DNA from: Candidatus Gastranaerophilales bacterium
Lineage (GTDB): Bacteria; Cyanobacteriota; Vampirovibrionia; Gastranaerophilales; Gastranaerophilaceae
Assembly: GCA_944324365.1 (NCBI GenBank)
Contig: CALUWA010000009.1
Coordinates: 1 to 52,352 of the forward strand
Direction: 5' to 3'
Length of the DNA stretch: 52,352 nt
Part shown: positions 34,183 to 42,662 of the stretch, one piece after another
Position numbering within the stretch: the first letter of the stretch is position 1
Layout of the letters: each line of letters starts with the position of its first letter
Notes under the pieces: generated by a model
Database searches by the model: none
What the model was told of the DNA's origin: nothing
What the model saw: only the letters and a program-made list of their open reading frames with translations
Program-made: the position numbers and the translations under genes

Positions 34183-35094
34183 ATGCTAAGTTATAAAAAT
34201 AAATTAGGATTTTCACTTTTTGAAGTTGTCGTAACTATGTCAATAGTTGCAATCTTCATTGCAGCCTGTACGAATGTATTTACTCAAAAATACAAAGGGA
34301 AATCCAGCACGCCTATGCATGGCAGATTCGAATGCTACTACAATTCTGCCGGAACCCTGATGCAAAAATATGATGCAGGTACTCCTACTGCAGTAACTAC
34401 CCCATATTGTGAATTTAGTCCTAACAGTGCGGTTGCATATTATATTATTAATGCTGTAGGCGGAGGCGGTGCAGGTGGAACTATACTTGGCGGAACAAAA
34501 GGAGAATATAACAGCGTTTTTATGACGACAATAAACTCCGATTTACAATTATACCCCGGGAAAGGAGCACTTGCGGGCAGCTCCGATGCCAGAGGCGAAC
34601 GTTCATATGTCATGGCTGAACAAATTACCGGAGAAAATCGTGAAATTCTCTCTGTTGAAGGCGGACTTAGTGCTGTCGGTAACAGTGTGAATTTAAATAA
34701 CTGTGATGTTGCATTTGCTGAATATGCTTGTACGCTTACACCAAAATGCACTTCCGATAATGAAACACGCACGGTAAAAGTTGAGTATTGTTCCGAAATT
34801 TGTGCAGATAATAGCTGCTGGGCAGATGAAACACTTAGTTTCAATACTATCTTAGCACAATACAGTGCAGGCCTGCCTTCTTCAAACAATCTTTATTACA
34901 CCAATGCAGCAGGTTATACCTTACATCTTGCAGTTGAAGGGAACAGTACCGAAAATGAAGACATATCAGGCATGATGAATTACTTTGAGGCTCTGAAAGA
35001 ACAAGAAACAACCGGGGCTTATACAGAACATGCAGGAAACGGCGGAGCAAAAGAACAAAACGGAAAAACCGGTGCAATCGTCATTGTATGGTAA
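34183..35094 (+). CDS. Glycine-rich prepilin-like protein 2
   Basis: The 303-residue protein starts after AAAGGAGATAT, nine bases downstream of gene 1. The N-terminus has LGFSLFEVVVTMSIVAIFIA, a prepilin motif and helix; HGRFECYYNSAG follows; then AVGGGGAGGTILGG, several Cys residues in the middle, and a C-terminus GKTGAIVIVW. These shared blocks mark it as a paralogue of its two neighbours. It is probably processed by a prepilin peptidase. The Gly-rich C-terminal part resembles tail-fibre/adhesin glycine-rich domains in style; adhesion is a hypothesis. Confidence 0.8.
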   Translation: MLSYKNKLGFSLFEVVVTMSIVAIFIAACTNVFTQKYKGKSSTPMHGRFECYYNSAGTLMQKYDAGTPTAVTTPYCEFSPNSAVAYYIINAVGGGGAGGTILGGTKGEYNSVFMTTINSDLQLYPGKGALAGSSDARGERSYVMAEQITGENREILSVEGGLSAVGNSVNLNNCDVAFAEYACTLTPKCTSDNETRTVKVEYCSEICADNSCWADETLSFNTILAQYSAGLPSSNNLYYTNAAGYTLHLAVEGNSTENEDISGMMNYFEALKEQETTGAYTEHAGNGGAKEQNGKTGAIVIVW

Positions 35095-35127
35095 TTTATT
35101 ACAATAAAAATTTTAAAGGAGCAATTA

Positions 35128-37557
35128 ATGTATAAAATATTAGATAAAATTAAGTCACAAAAAACCGGTTTTACTTTAATAGAAGTTATGCTTTTGCTGG
35201 TAGTAATATCGCTTATATTTGCAAGTTCCGCATCTATTATTACAAGAAAACATAAATTAAAACCTCATAGAAGTGCACACGGTATATATGTTTGTTATCG
35301 AAATAATGATGATACATTGCATGAAGTTCAATATTCAGGCAGTCAGAAAATATTAGAAAATGATCAAAGAACGAATGCCACATTTACAGAATGCAGTTTC
35401 ACACCGCCTACAAGTGCATTATATTTACATATACAATTAATAGGCGGAGGCGGTGCAGGCGGTAATGCAAACCAGTTAAGTGAAGCAAAAGAAATTATTG
35501 ATTCCGAGATGTCTATTCCGCTTATCAATCGTGACGGCAGCGGAATTTCCAACAGTACCGTCAATAACTTTACAAGTCCAGGCGGTAAAAATCGTTTTTC
35601 GTATACAGCATTTCAACAAATAATGCAAGATCACAATGTACGTATTTTTGGATATGATTTTGCAGGAAATGCAGCACCTGGCGGCAGAATTGAACAATTA
35701 AACACTGTACCGATCAGTACAACAACAAAACTGTTCCAAAGCGGAACATGTCGCCGCGATGACAATTCTGCCATTATGGAGAACGGAGATTTTGTTGAAG
35801 ATCCTACAGATTGCGCAAGAGTTTTAAACTTATTTGAACCGAAAAGTACATCCTGTATTCCAAGAGAACCTATAGGTGACAATTGCCCTATCGTAAAAAA
35901 GAACTGGCGGCCAGGATTTAATTATACGTCCAACATAAGAACTTGCGCCGGAGGCGAAGGCGGTATCGGAGGGATATTCACAACTCCGGTAATAGAGTAC
36001 AAAATCGGTTCACATTACAGACTTGGCACCAGAGAAATTGTAACGCATTTTGCAGATTGGGTAGAAGGTGCATATGATACCAGCCAAATTTTGGAAGGAT
36101 ACGGTATTGATGATAGATTTACAGATACAGACACAGGTGATTTAAGTGATACGGCGGATTTAGGCAACAAATACGGATGCCAAAGAGGTATAACCTACAA
36201 TTGGACTGCACTTGTTCCGGGAACCCATATTTGCAGCGGAGTTCCGCCAGCAGGAGTTAGTTTGGATTTAAACGGTTGCTGGGTAAATGATGTTACCATA
36301 GATGAAAAACTATATAATGGTACAAGATTTTTTGGAACAATGCCTCAAATGGAATATGTATTTGCAGATTCAAATACAACTTGTACACCAAGAGAAGGCT
36401 ACTCAAGCGGACTGCCAAAATGTCCGGATGGCAACCGCGGGATATATTTATGTCAAAACGGAAGTGCTTCTTCCTGCCAATGCTATGACTGGGAAGCCAT
36501 AGGAGTTAATGGACTTACTTTAGGCAGTCCTATTGCGACCGGCGGAAAAGGTGCCGTAGCAAACGGAACTCTTATAGACAGTATGGGGCATATATTATCC
36601 AATGCACAAGATTTTTGTACATCAGAAGACGGTTTAAATGCTGAAAGCAGCAACACTCTTGATTTTACACATTATCCTGGAGCACATGCCTGCGTAAGCG
36701 GAGGACAGTTTAAAGATAAACCATACGGTGCCGGTGTAATTTATGATGACAAAGGTTATTTATCACTTGACCCTGACGGGACACTGGCAGACTGTCCTAA
36801 TTATAACTATACCGGTACAACAACAATATCCTTACCGGTAGCATTTTTCCATAAGGAAGTTCCGTTATATTACGGAGAAGCCGGACAAGCCGGAGCATAC
36901 AAGACTGTATTTGCGAGATCAATAAGTGCAATGGGCACGTTAAAAATGATTCCTGGCAGAGGCGGACAGCCTGCGGCGCAAAGCACACTTGCAGACGAAA
37001 TATATAATCCTGGAGAAGACGGCGAAGACACTATAATAGCCTACAATTGTGAAACCGGCACTTGTGTCAACACAATTAAAGCGGAAGGAGGCAAAGGCGG
37101 CACAAGCCATATTTTAGACAAAATTGAATTTCGTGAACTTACGAATGAAGAAATCAAAAATTATTCTACAGGAGCTGCAACGATTAATTTAGAAGATACA
37201 CTTTCAACTCAATCGTTAAGTTCACAATCAGAATTTAGTTCGCTTGGATTTTTATCAAGTATATCTAATATATCAAATGATACAGGCGAATTACTTTCGG
37301 AAATCCTCGGCAAAAGCGGCGATGGCGGTTATGTGACCCACCATTGCTGGTTGCAGCCACAATATTTTGTATATTCGGCTGATCATGTAGAAATCCCGAA
37401 TTATCCGACATCTGATTATGAAGGTTATACAAACTTCTCTGAAGGTGTCATAACAGGGCTCCCGCAATGTACGGCAAAACCCGGCGGACTTGAAAATCAA
37501 TTCGATGAAGAACCGGGGAAACCGGGCAAATCAGGAGCTATAGTAATTATGTGGTAA
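35128..37557 (+). CDS. Large glycine-rich prepilin-like protein 3
   Basis: An 809-residue protein with a prepilin N-terminus (KTGFTLIEVMLLLVVISLIF), HGIYVCYRNNDD, LIGGGGAGGNAN, about 25 cysteines spread over the body (many likely disulphide-bonded outside the cell), GEDGEDTIIAY, GGKGG and a C-terminus GKSGAIVIMW. It is far longer than ordinary pilins (150-250 residues), so it is more likely a minor tip-type subunit or adhesin. AAAGGAGCAATTA gives a clear start, 33 bases after gene 2. Confidence 0.8.
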   Translation: MYKILDKIKSQKTGFTLIEVMLLLVVISLIFASSASIITRKHKLKPHRSAHGIYVCYRNNDDTLHEVQYSGSQKILENDQRTNATFTECSFTPPTSALYLHIQLIGGGGAGGNANQLSEAKEIIDSEMSIPLINRDGSGISNSTVNNFTSPGGKNRFSYTAFQQIMQDHNVRIFGYDFAGNAAPGGRIEQLNTVPISTTTKLFQSGTCRRDDNSAIMENGDFVEDPTDCARVLNLFEPKSTSCIPREPIGDNCPIVKKNWRPGFNYTSNIRTCAGGEGGIGGIFTTPVIEYKIGSHYRLGTREIVTHFADWVEGAYDTSQILEGYGIDDRFTDTDTGDLSDTADLGNKYGCQRGITYNWTALVPGTHICSGVPPAGVSLDLNGCWVNDVTIDEKLYNGTRFFGTMPQMEYVFADSNTTCTPREGYSSGLPKCPDGNRGIYLCQNGSASSCQCYDWEAIGVNGLTLGSPIATGGKGAVANGTLIDSMGHILSNAQDFCTSEDGLNAESSNTLDFTHYPGAHACVSGGQFKDKPYGAGVIYDDKGYLSLDPDGTLADCPNYNYTGTTTISLPVAFFHKEVPLYYGEAGQAGAYKTVFARSISAMGTLKMIPGRGGQPAAQSTLADEIYNPGEDGEDTIIAYNCETGTCVNTIKAEGGKGGTSHILDKIEFRELTNEEIKNYSTGAATINLEDTLSTQSLSSQSEFSSLGFLSSISNISNDTGELLSEILGKSGDGGYVTHHCWLQPQYFVYSADHVEIPNYPTSDYEGYTNFSEGVITGLPQCTAKPGGLENQFDEEPGKPGKSGAIVIMW

Positions 37558-37568
37558 AATCCTCCACG

Positions 37569-37603
37569 AAAAAAAAGCATTTTACGATTAATTCGTAAAA
37601 TGC
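37569..37603 (-). terminator. Terminator of rsmD
   Basis: GCATTTTACGA and TCGTAAAATGC form a perfect hairpin around the rsmD stop codon. On the minus strand it is followed by eight T residues. Confidence 0.75.
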
Positions 37604-38124
37604 AGCACTTCAACTCGTAGAAAGGTTATACATTTATCCCCGTATTTTTTTTGTTTTACCAATTCCCAACCATATAAATCAACCTCGCAGACATGTTCAA
37701 GAATTACAATCCCGGATGCCGTATTTTTTACGGCATTCAGGCTCTGTTCATATACTCCGGAAAAATACGGAGGATCAATATATATTATATCAAATTTTTC
37801 ATTCATTTTCGGAACAAGCTTCAAACTGTCACCAGTATAAAGCTTTGGAGGATTTTTGAATTTCTTAAAGTTACTCCTGATAATTCCTGCGGCTTTTGGG
37901 TGCTTTTCAATAGCGACAACCCTTTCAAACCCTCTTGATAAAGCTTCAAGAGCCATAATCCCCGAGCCCGAAAACATATCCAAAAAACTTGCTCCCTCAA
38001 AATCAATCATTGCTTGAAGAGTATTAAAAATACCCATCCTTACTTTTGAAAGAGTAGGTCTTGTAATACTTTCATCAGGAGCACTAACTTTTTGACCTTT
38101 AAATTTACCCGCGGTTATATTCAT
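37588..38124 (-). CDS. rsmD: 16S rRNA (guanine-966 N2)-methyltransferase
   Basis: A 178-residue RsmD-family enzyme: MNITAGKFKGQKVSAPDE, RPTLSKVRMGIFNTL, SAM-binding FLDMFSGSGIMALEALSRG and the catalytic IYIDPPYFSG. It methylates 16S rRNA in the small subunit. It is convergent with the prepilin operon. TAAAAT lies seven bases before the ATG, a leaderless layout. The C-terminus runs into its terminator hairpin. Confidence 0.94.
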   Translation of the reverse strand: MNITAGKFKGQKVSAPDESITRPTLSKVRMGIFNTLQAMIDFEGASFLDMFSGSGIMALEALSRGFERVVAIEKHPKAAGIIRSNFKKFKNPPKLYTGDSLKLVPKMNEKFDIIYIDPPYFSGVYEQSLNAVKNTASGIVILEHVCEVDLYGWELVKQKKYGDKCITFLRVEVLHFTN

Positions 38125-38140
38125 ATGAAGTATTTTACAA
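38125..38140 (-). promoter_or_regulatory. Leaderless-type -10 of rsmD
   Basis: On the minus strand TTG-TAAAAT-ACTTCAT-ATG: the -10 lies seven bases before the start codon. Confidence 0.55.
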
Positions 38141-38182
38141 TGAAAAAAATATGTTGTATAATATTAAGGCAAAGAGGAGTTT

Positions 38183-39496
38183 ATGACTGAACTACAGAGA
38201 GAAAACAAGACCGAAGTGATAGTTGTAGGCGCAGGCCCTGCAGGAATTTCTGCAGCAATAACCGTTGCCCGCGCCGGTCACGATGTTGTATTGATTGAAC
38301 GCGGAACATTTGCCGGAAGTAAAAATGTCTTTGGCGGTGCAATATATGCAAAAGCTGTTAAAGAAATTTTCCCTGACTTTGAAGAAAGTGCTCCGCTTGA
38401 AAGAAAACTTATTGAACATAAATTCTCAATTCTCGGAGAAGACGACAGCACTGTAGTATCATACAGAAAAAATCATGAAGAAGCTGTCAGCTACTCCGTT
38501 ATCCGCGGAAAATTCGACCGCTGGATGGCGGAAGAAGCCAAAAAAGAAGGGGTTATTCTTGTAGAAGAAACCGTTGTAAGAGAACTTATCGTAGAAGATG
38601 AAAAAGTCGTCGGTGTAAAAACTGAGCTAGAAGATTACTACGCGGATATTGTAATCCTTGCCGACGGCGTAAATTCTCTTTTGGCAAGACAAATCGGCTT
38701 AAGAGAGGATATTGAGCCGAAAGATGCTGCAATTTCTGTTAAAGAAGTTATTAAACTCGACAAAAACACAATCAATGACAGGTTCCTGGTTAATGACACA
38801 GAAGGCTGCGTATATGAGCTTTTCGGCGGTTCAATGCTCGGTAAATTAGGACTCGGGTTTATTTACACAAACAAAGACAGCATAAGTATCGGACTTGGAG
38901 TTACTTTGGATGAATTCACCAAAGAAAAAATAAAACCATATGAACTTCTCGATAAAATAAAAGCCCATCCTGCAATAGCACCTTTAATCAAGGGCGGCGA
39001 AACCATAGAATATTCAGCCCATTTAATTCCGGAAGGCGGATATAAAAAAGTGCCGACACTGAGCGGAGCCGGCGTTATGATTGTCGGAGATGCCGCAATG
39101 CTTGTAAACAATATGCATTGGGAAGGTACAAATCTTGCAATGATTAGCGGAAAGCTTGCCGGAGAAACCGCAGTAGTTGCGTTGAGCAAAAAAGACACAA
39201 GCGAGGATACTCTTGCAAGATATCAGGAAGCAATGGAAAAATCTTTTATTATGAAAGATTTATACACTTACAGAAATCTGATGGATATTGTGCATGACAA
39301 AAAAGAGATTTTCCTTGATATTTATTTGAAAAAAGTTAATGCATTCTTTGAAATGTTCACATCAGTTGACGGAACTCCGAAAAGAGAATTATACCGAAAA
39401 TTTATAATAAATTTCTTAAAAGAACGCAGTATAAAAGGATTGTGCAGTGATGCCTGGGCAATATTAAAACTAGTATGGAGTATTTTAGTAAAATGA
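38183..39496 (+). CDS. fixC: FixC-like electron-transfer flavoprotein:quinone oxidoreductase
   Basis: The protein has 437 residues. An FAD Rossmann motif (VIVVGAGPAGISAAITVARAG, residues 13-33) is followed by GTFAGSKNVFGGAIYAKAV, typical of FixC/ETF-QO, and by VMIVGDAAMLVNNMHWEGTN near 300. The family moves electrons from ETF-type flavoproteins to a quinone or, with FixABX, in bifurcation to ferredoxin. FixX follows in an ATGA overlap. No fixA or fixB is in the window, so partners must lie elsewhere. AAAGAGGAG supports the start. Confidence 0.88.
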   Translation: MTELQRENKTEVIVVGAGPAGISAAITVARAGHDVVLIERGTFAGSKNVFGGAIYAKAVKEIFPDFEESAPLERKLIEHKFSILGEDDSTVVSYRKNHEEAVSYSVIRGKFDRWMAEEAKKEGVILVEETVVRELIVEDEKVVGVKTELEDYYADIVILADGVNSLLARQIGLREDIEPKDAAISVKEVIKLDKNTINDRFLVNDTEGCVYELFGGSMLGKLGLGFIYTNKDSISIGLGVTLDEFTKEKIKPYELLDKIKAHPAIAPLIKGGETIEYSAHLIPEGGYKKVPTLSGAGVMIVGDAAMLVNNMHWEGTNLAMISGKLAGETAVVALSKKDTSEDTLARYQEAMEKSFIMKDLYTYRNLMDIVHDKKEIFLDIYLKKVNAFFEMFTSVDGTPKRELYRKFIINFLKERSIKGLCSDAWAILKLVWSILVK

Positions 39497-39768
39497 ATTT
39501 AGATGACAAACTGGCAACATTAAAATACACACCGGACAGCGTTTCACACCTGAAACCGAACAACGCGGACTGTAAAACGTGTAAATACAGACCATGCGAA
39601 AATGTTTGCCCGGCAGGAGTATACGAGTGGCTGGAAGATGAACAGAAACTTCTCGTAAAATACGAAAACTGCCTGGAATGCGGAGCCTGCAGGATTATAT
39701 GCGAAAAGCAGTCCCTTGATTGGGAATACCCGAAAGGCACAAAAGGAGTAATGTTTAAAAAAGGATAG
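39493..39768 (+). CDS. fixX: FixX-like ferredoxin
   Basis: About 91 residues from ATG 39493, which overlaps the fixC stop (ATGA). An ATG at 39475 inside fixC is possible but not needed. Cysteines are arranged as CKTCKYRPCENVCP and CLECGACRIIC, followed by LDWEYPKGTKGVMFKKG, the FixX-type C-terminus. It would receive electrons from FixC. The overlap and order make the fixC-fixX call firm. Confidence 0.88.
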   Translation: MNLDDKLATLKYTPDSVSHLKPNNADCKTCKYRPCENVCPAGVYEWLEDEQKLLVKYENCLECGACRIICEKQSLDWEYPKGTKGVMFKKG

Positions 39769-39789
39769 AAATAAAAAGGAGAAAGAGAC

Positions 39790-40158
39790 ATGAAAGAAGA
39801 ATACAGCAACAAACACAGACGCTGGTACGACAAGGATCCTGTATTATCACAGGCAATTGAAACACTTGAGCACAGCAGCGACGAAACGCAAATTAAAGTA
39901 GCGTTGAATTTAATTAAAATCATCATTGAACACAACATTGAGGATGAAAAATTTGAAACCGTTGATGATATTATCAATGCGGTAGGTTCAGGCCTGGAAG
40001 ATAATCGGAAAGGCCGCTGGTATGATATTGATTCTACGGTAAGAACCGCTATGAATATGCTTCAGAACTGTCCTGAAGCAACTCAGAGAATTATCGCAAA
40101 AGAAATGGCAAAAATGGTTGTTGATAAAATAAAAACCAACAAAGACGACGAAGAATAA
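39790..40158 (+). CDS. Unknown protein with a duplicated RWYDxD motif
   Basis: A 122-residue protein composed of two similar halves: RRWYDKDPVLSQAIETLEHS with ETQIKVALNLIKIIIEH, and GRWYDIDSTVRTAMNMLQNC with ATQRIIAKEMAKMVVDKI. It is fully helical and acidic at the end, with no signal or membrane segment. AAAAAGGAGAAAGAG gives a strong start. It is 21 bases after fixX, probably one transcript ending at the terminator. No family is recognised. Confidence 0.7.
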   Translation: MKEEYSNKHRRWYDKDPVLSQAIETLEHSSDETQIKVALNLIKIIIEHNIEDEKFETVDDIINAVGSGLEDNRKGRWYDIDSTVRTAMNMLQNCPEATQRIIAKEMAKMVVDKIKTNKDDEE

Positions 40159-40162
40159 TTTT

Positions 40163-40197
40163 TTAAAAGGAACTGTTTAAACAGTTCCTTTTTTAAT
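40163..40197 (+). terminator. Terminator after fixC-fixX-40158 run
   Basis: AAAAGGAACTGTTT pairs with AAACAGTTCCTTTT and runs into TTTT. Confidence 0.9.
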
Positions 40198-40234
40198 TTT
40201 TTATTATTTTATTCTGTACATGTCAAGTAATAAG

Positions 40235-40495
40235 TTACATAACCCATGTTAGTGCCTGAGGCACGACACCATAACGCGTCGCTTCGTGGAACGCACTATT
40301 AATCTTCCTGTTGCTCATTTCTTTCTCTGCTTGGTTGTTCGCGTATTACGAGTTACAGAGCATTGCCCTACGGCAACGCTCTTCACTCTACGCTCACAAT
40401 CCGCTTTTTTCTTCGCAATAAAAAAGAGAAAATGAACAATAATTTACATAACTTATGTATGTGGTCGATAGATGCACATAACATAGGTTATGTAA
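40235..40495. mobile_element. MITE-like element with 17-bp terminal inverted repeats
   Basis: TTACATAACCCATGTTA at 40235-40251 and TAACATAGGTTATGTAA at 40479-40495 are inverted repeats differing at one base. The 260-base interior has no credible protein but contains palindromes (GTGCCTGAGGCAC; CATTTCTTTCTCT against AAGAGAAAATG). Part of the left end recurs at 17009. No target duplication is evident. It has the look of a non-autonomous element; the transposase is not in the window. Confidence 0.65.
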
Positions 40496-40581
40496 AACCC
40501 CACATATTTCTGCTTATAACATATAATTTCATTATAAAGAAAGAAATTAGCAATATTAATTAATTTAAAGGAGTAAAAAAT

Positions 40582-40857
40582 TTATTTATCAATCAAAGAA
40601 AAATCTTTCGGCAGTCTTTTTTCAAGTTCCTTAAATAATTCGGAAGGTTTGATATCTAAAGCTTCACATATGGAAAGAATAGAAGCAAGTTTAGGTTCAT
40701 TAAGACCATGTTCAAGCCTGCTGAGCATTGATTTTTGCAAATCATATTCATCAGCCAGAACTCTTTGTGATTTGCCGCGCTTAAGTCTTTGCTCCGCAAT
40801 AATTTCTCCTAAAATTACATATGCGATTTTTGCTTTTTCTGTATTTATATGTTGCAT
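40582..40857 (-). CDS. XRE-family helix-turn-helix regulator
   Basis: A 91-residue protein with an HTH_3 domain (LGEIIAEQRLKRGKSQRVLA, DLQKSMLSRLEHGLNEPKLA, SILSICEALDIKPSELF). It is unlike the regulator at 31373. It is divergent from the HAD-like gene at 40925. TAAGAT lies seven bases before the ATG. Confidence 0.88.
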   Translation of the reverse strand: MQHINTEKAKIAYVILGEIIAEQRLKRGKSQRVLADEYDLQKSMLSRLEHGLNEPKLASILSICEALDIKPSELFKELEKRLPKDFSLIDK

Positions 40858-40870
40858 AAATAGAATCTTA
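40858..40870 (-). promoter_or_regulatory. Leaderless-type -10 of the 40857 regulator
   Basis: On the minus strand TAAGAT-TCTATTT-ATG: the -10 lies seven bases before the start codon. Confidence 0.45.
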
Positions 40871-40924
40871 TGTTATGATTAAGTAAAACGTTATCTATAA
40901 ATAGAACCAGACGGGATAATTATT

Positions 40925-41278
40925 ATGGAAAACAAAAGTTATAAAAAAACTATTTTGATAGACCTTGACGGAGTTTTGAACCAATATGAAGGTTCTTATT
41001 CCGAAAACTTTATTCCGCCTGTACGTGAAGGGGCAAAAGATTTCATAAAAACACTGGCACAAAAATTTGAAATAAAACTTTTCACTACAAGAAACAAACT
41101 CCTTGCCTCCAAATGGGTTATAGAAAACGAACTTGAGAATTTTATAACGGATATTACCAATATAAAAGAAGTTGCCTGGATTTATGTAGACGACAGATGC
41201 ATAAACTTCGACGGAAATTTTGAAACTTTAACCAATAATATTTTTAATTTCAAGCCTTGGTATAAGGCTGGTATTTAA
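40925..41278 (+). CDS. HAD-like hydrolase domain protein
   Basis: A 117-residue protein starting with a HAD motif I (ILIDLDGVLNQYEG near 10-23), FTTRNKLLASKW near 58 as motif II, and AWIYVDDRCINFDG as motif IV. The family removes phosphates from small molecules or phosphoproteins; the substrate is unknown. It is divergent from a small regulator. The size is minimal, without a large cap domain. Confidence 0.75.
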   Translation: MENKSYKKTILIDLDGVLNQYEGSYSENFIPPVREGAKDFIKTLAQKFEIKLFTTRNKLLASKWVIENELENFITDITNIKEVAWIYVDDRCINFDGNFETLTNNIFNFKPWYKAGI

Positions 41279-41305
41279 ACGTATCCTAGCTGTATTTCAA
41301 AAAGG

Positions 41306-41347
41306 TACGTTAAGACGGTTTTGTGTTATGCAGACCGTTTTTTGTTA
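41306..41347. terminator. Weak hairpin between convergent genes
   Basis: ACGGT and ACCGT pair around a long loop and are followed by TTTTTT. It could end the HAD-like gene. Confidence 0.35.
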
Positions 41348-42115
41348 TTTAAAATTAATAACAAGAATCTCAGGGAAACAATTAAATCTTGCAGGAATAG
41401 TACTTGAACCCAAACCCTTGGATATAAATATCAACTTGTCATTTTCTTTTTTAAATCCGTAGGCATATCTTGTGCCGTAAACAGAAGGAACCACTATAGG
41501 TTTTCCGTTCGGAGGAACAATCTGCCCGCCATGAGTATGTCCCGCAAGAGTCAGCACAACATTTTTTGGAACATCAGGAAACACATCCGGGCTGTGTGTA
41601 AGCAAAATTACGGGCTTTCTGGCTCCCGCAAGAGCTTTTTTTACATTAGGATGACCCGTCTGCATATCGTCTACTCCAGCAACCGTAAGTTTATCTAAAT
41701 TTCGATTTTCGTTTTCAAGCACGATAATTCCATGAGATGCAAATTCTTTCATAACAAGAAATTTGCACTGCCAGCAGTCATGATTTCCCAAAATCGCATA
41801 AGTCCCGTAATGAGATTTTAATTTAGTGAATTCATTCGCAATTTTATCGGGAGTAAGAGTAAATCCCGGTTTGTGTCCGTTCACATAATCTCCGCCTAAC
41901 AGAATAATATCGGGATTTTGCTTATTGATTGCATTTATAATTCTTCTGAGCCTGTAGGTTTCATAAGGTTTTATATGAAAATCCGATGCAAAAACAACTT
42001 TTAGTCCGCTCAGCTCTTTATTTTCCACCGTAATTTTTTTTATAACCAAAATATTAGGTTCAATAACAACCGCCCAGAATATTAAAATAAAGATAGCAAA
42101 CACAAAATATTTCAT
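41345..42115 (-). CDS. Membrane-anchored metallophosphoesterase
   Basis: The protein has 256 residues. An N-terminal helix (FAIFILIFWAVVIEPNI) precedes the calcineurin-like core: FASDFHIKPY, ILLGGDYVNG, AILGNHDCWQC and LAGHTHGGQIVPPNG supply the D-x-H, GD, GNHD and GHxH metal motifs. Members include YaeI-type phosphodiesterases and LpxG/LpxI-like enzymes of lipid A synthesis; I cannot tell which. It is divergent from aroK, sharing a perfectly palindromic promoter region. Confidence 0.88.
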   Translation of the reverse strand: MKYFVFAIFILIFWAVVIEPNILVIKKITVENKELSGLKVVFASDFHIKPYETYRLRRIINAINKQNPDIILLGGDYVNGHKPGFTLTPDKIANEFTKLKSHYGTYAILGNHDCWQCKFLVMKEFASHGIIVLENENRNLDKLTVAGVDDMQTGHPNVKKALAGARKPVILLTHSPDVFPDVPKNVVLTLAGHTHGGQIVPPNGKPIVVPSVYGTRYAYGFKKENDKLIFISKGLGSSTIPARFNCFPEILVINFK

Positions 42116-42155
42116 ACAGGTATTTTACAACAAATATTTGTTGTAAAATATTGGT
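42116..42155. promoter_or_regulatory. Symmetric divergent promoter (palindrome 42121-42150)
   Basis: 42121-42150 is a perfect 30-bp palindrome (left arm TATTTTACAACAAAT). Each arm ends in TTGTAAAAT, a -10 box placed exactly six bases before an ATG: aroK on the plus strand (42156) and the metallophosphoesterase on the minus strand (42115). Both messages would be leaderless. The core ACAACAAATATTTGTTGT could also be an operator. Confidence 0.7.
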
Positions 42156-42662
42156 ATGAAGAATAATATCGCATTAATCGGCATGATGGGTTCCGGCAAA
42201 ACCACTGTTGCGGAAGAGTTACATAAACTTCTTCCCGATTATGCATTAGTTGATATTGATAAAGAGATAGAAAAAGGTTCGGGCAGAAAAATACCGGAAT
42301 TATTTCTAAAATTCGGGGAAGCACATTTTCGCGCGTTAGAAAGCGAAAAAATAAAAAAATTCGCGGACAACAAAGAACAGATTATTGCACTTGGCGGAGG
42401 TGCTTTTGAAAATGATAATAACCGCAGAATCCTTTTGAAAAACTGCACCGTAATTTATCTGAAAGCTTCCGCACAAGAAATTTACAACCGGATTAAAAAT
42501 GAATTTCACAGACCGCTTCTACGCAAAAATTTTTCAGTAGAACGCATTGATGAAATCATGAAAAAACGTGAAGTAAATTACAAAAAAGCAGACATAACAA
42601 TTACAACCGACGGCAAAACTCCCAAAGAAGCAGCAGCAGAAATCACGGGAGTTATAAGATGA
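42156..42662 (+). CDS. aroK: Shikimate kinase
   Basis: A 168-residue kinase: Walker A GMMGSGKTT at residues 9-17, DIDKEIEKGSGRKIPELF, GEAHFRALESE and IALGGGAF, all typical. It phosphorylates shikimate. It overlaps aroB in ATGA, so the two are co-translated. No ribosome binding site precedes the ATG; the -10 box is six bases away. Confidence 0.95.
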   Translation: MKNNIALIGMMGSGKTTVAEELHKLLPDYALVDIDKEIEKGSGRKIPELFLKFGEAHFRALESEKIKKFADNKEQIIALGGGAFENDNNRRILLKNCTVIYLKASAQEIYNRIKNEFHRPLLRKNFSVERIDEIMKKREVNYKKADITITTDGKTPKEAAAEITGVIR

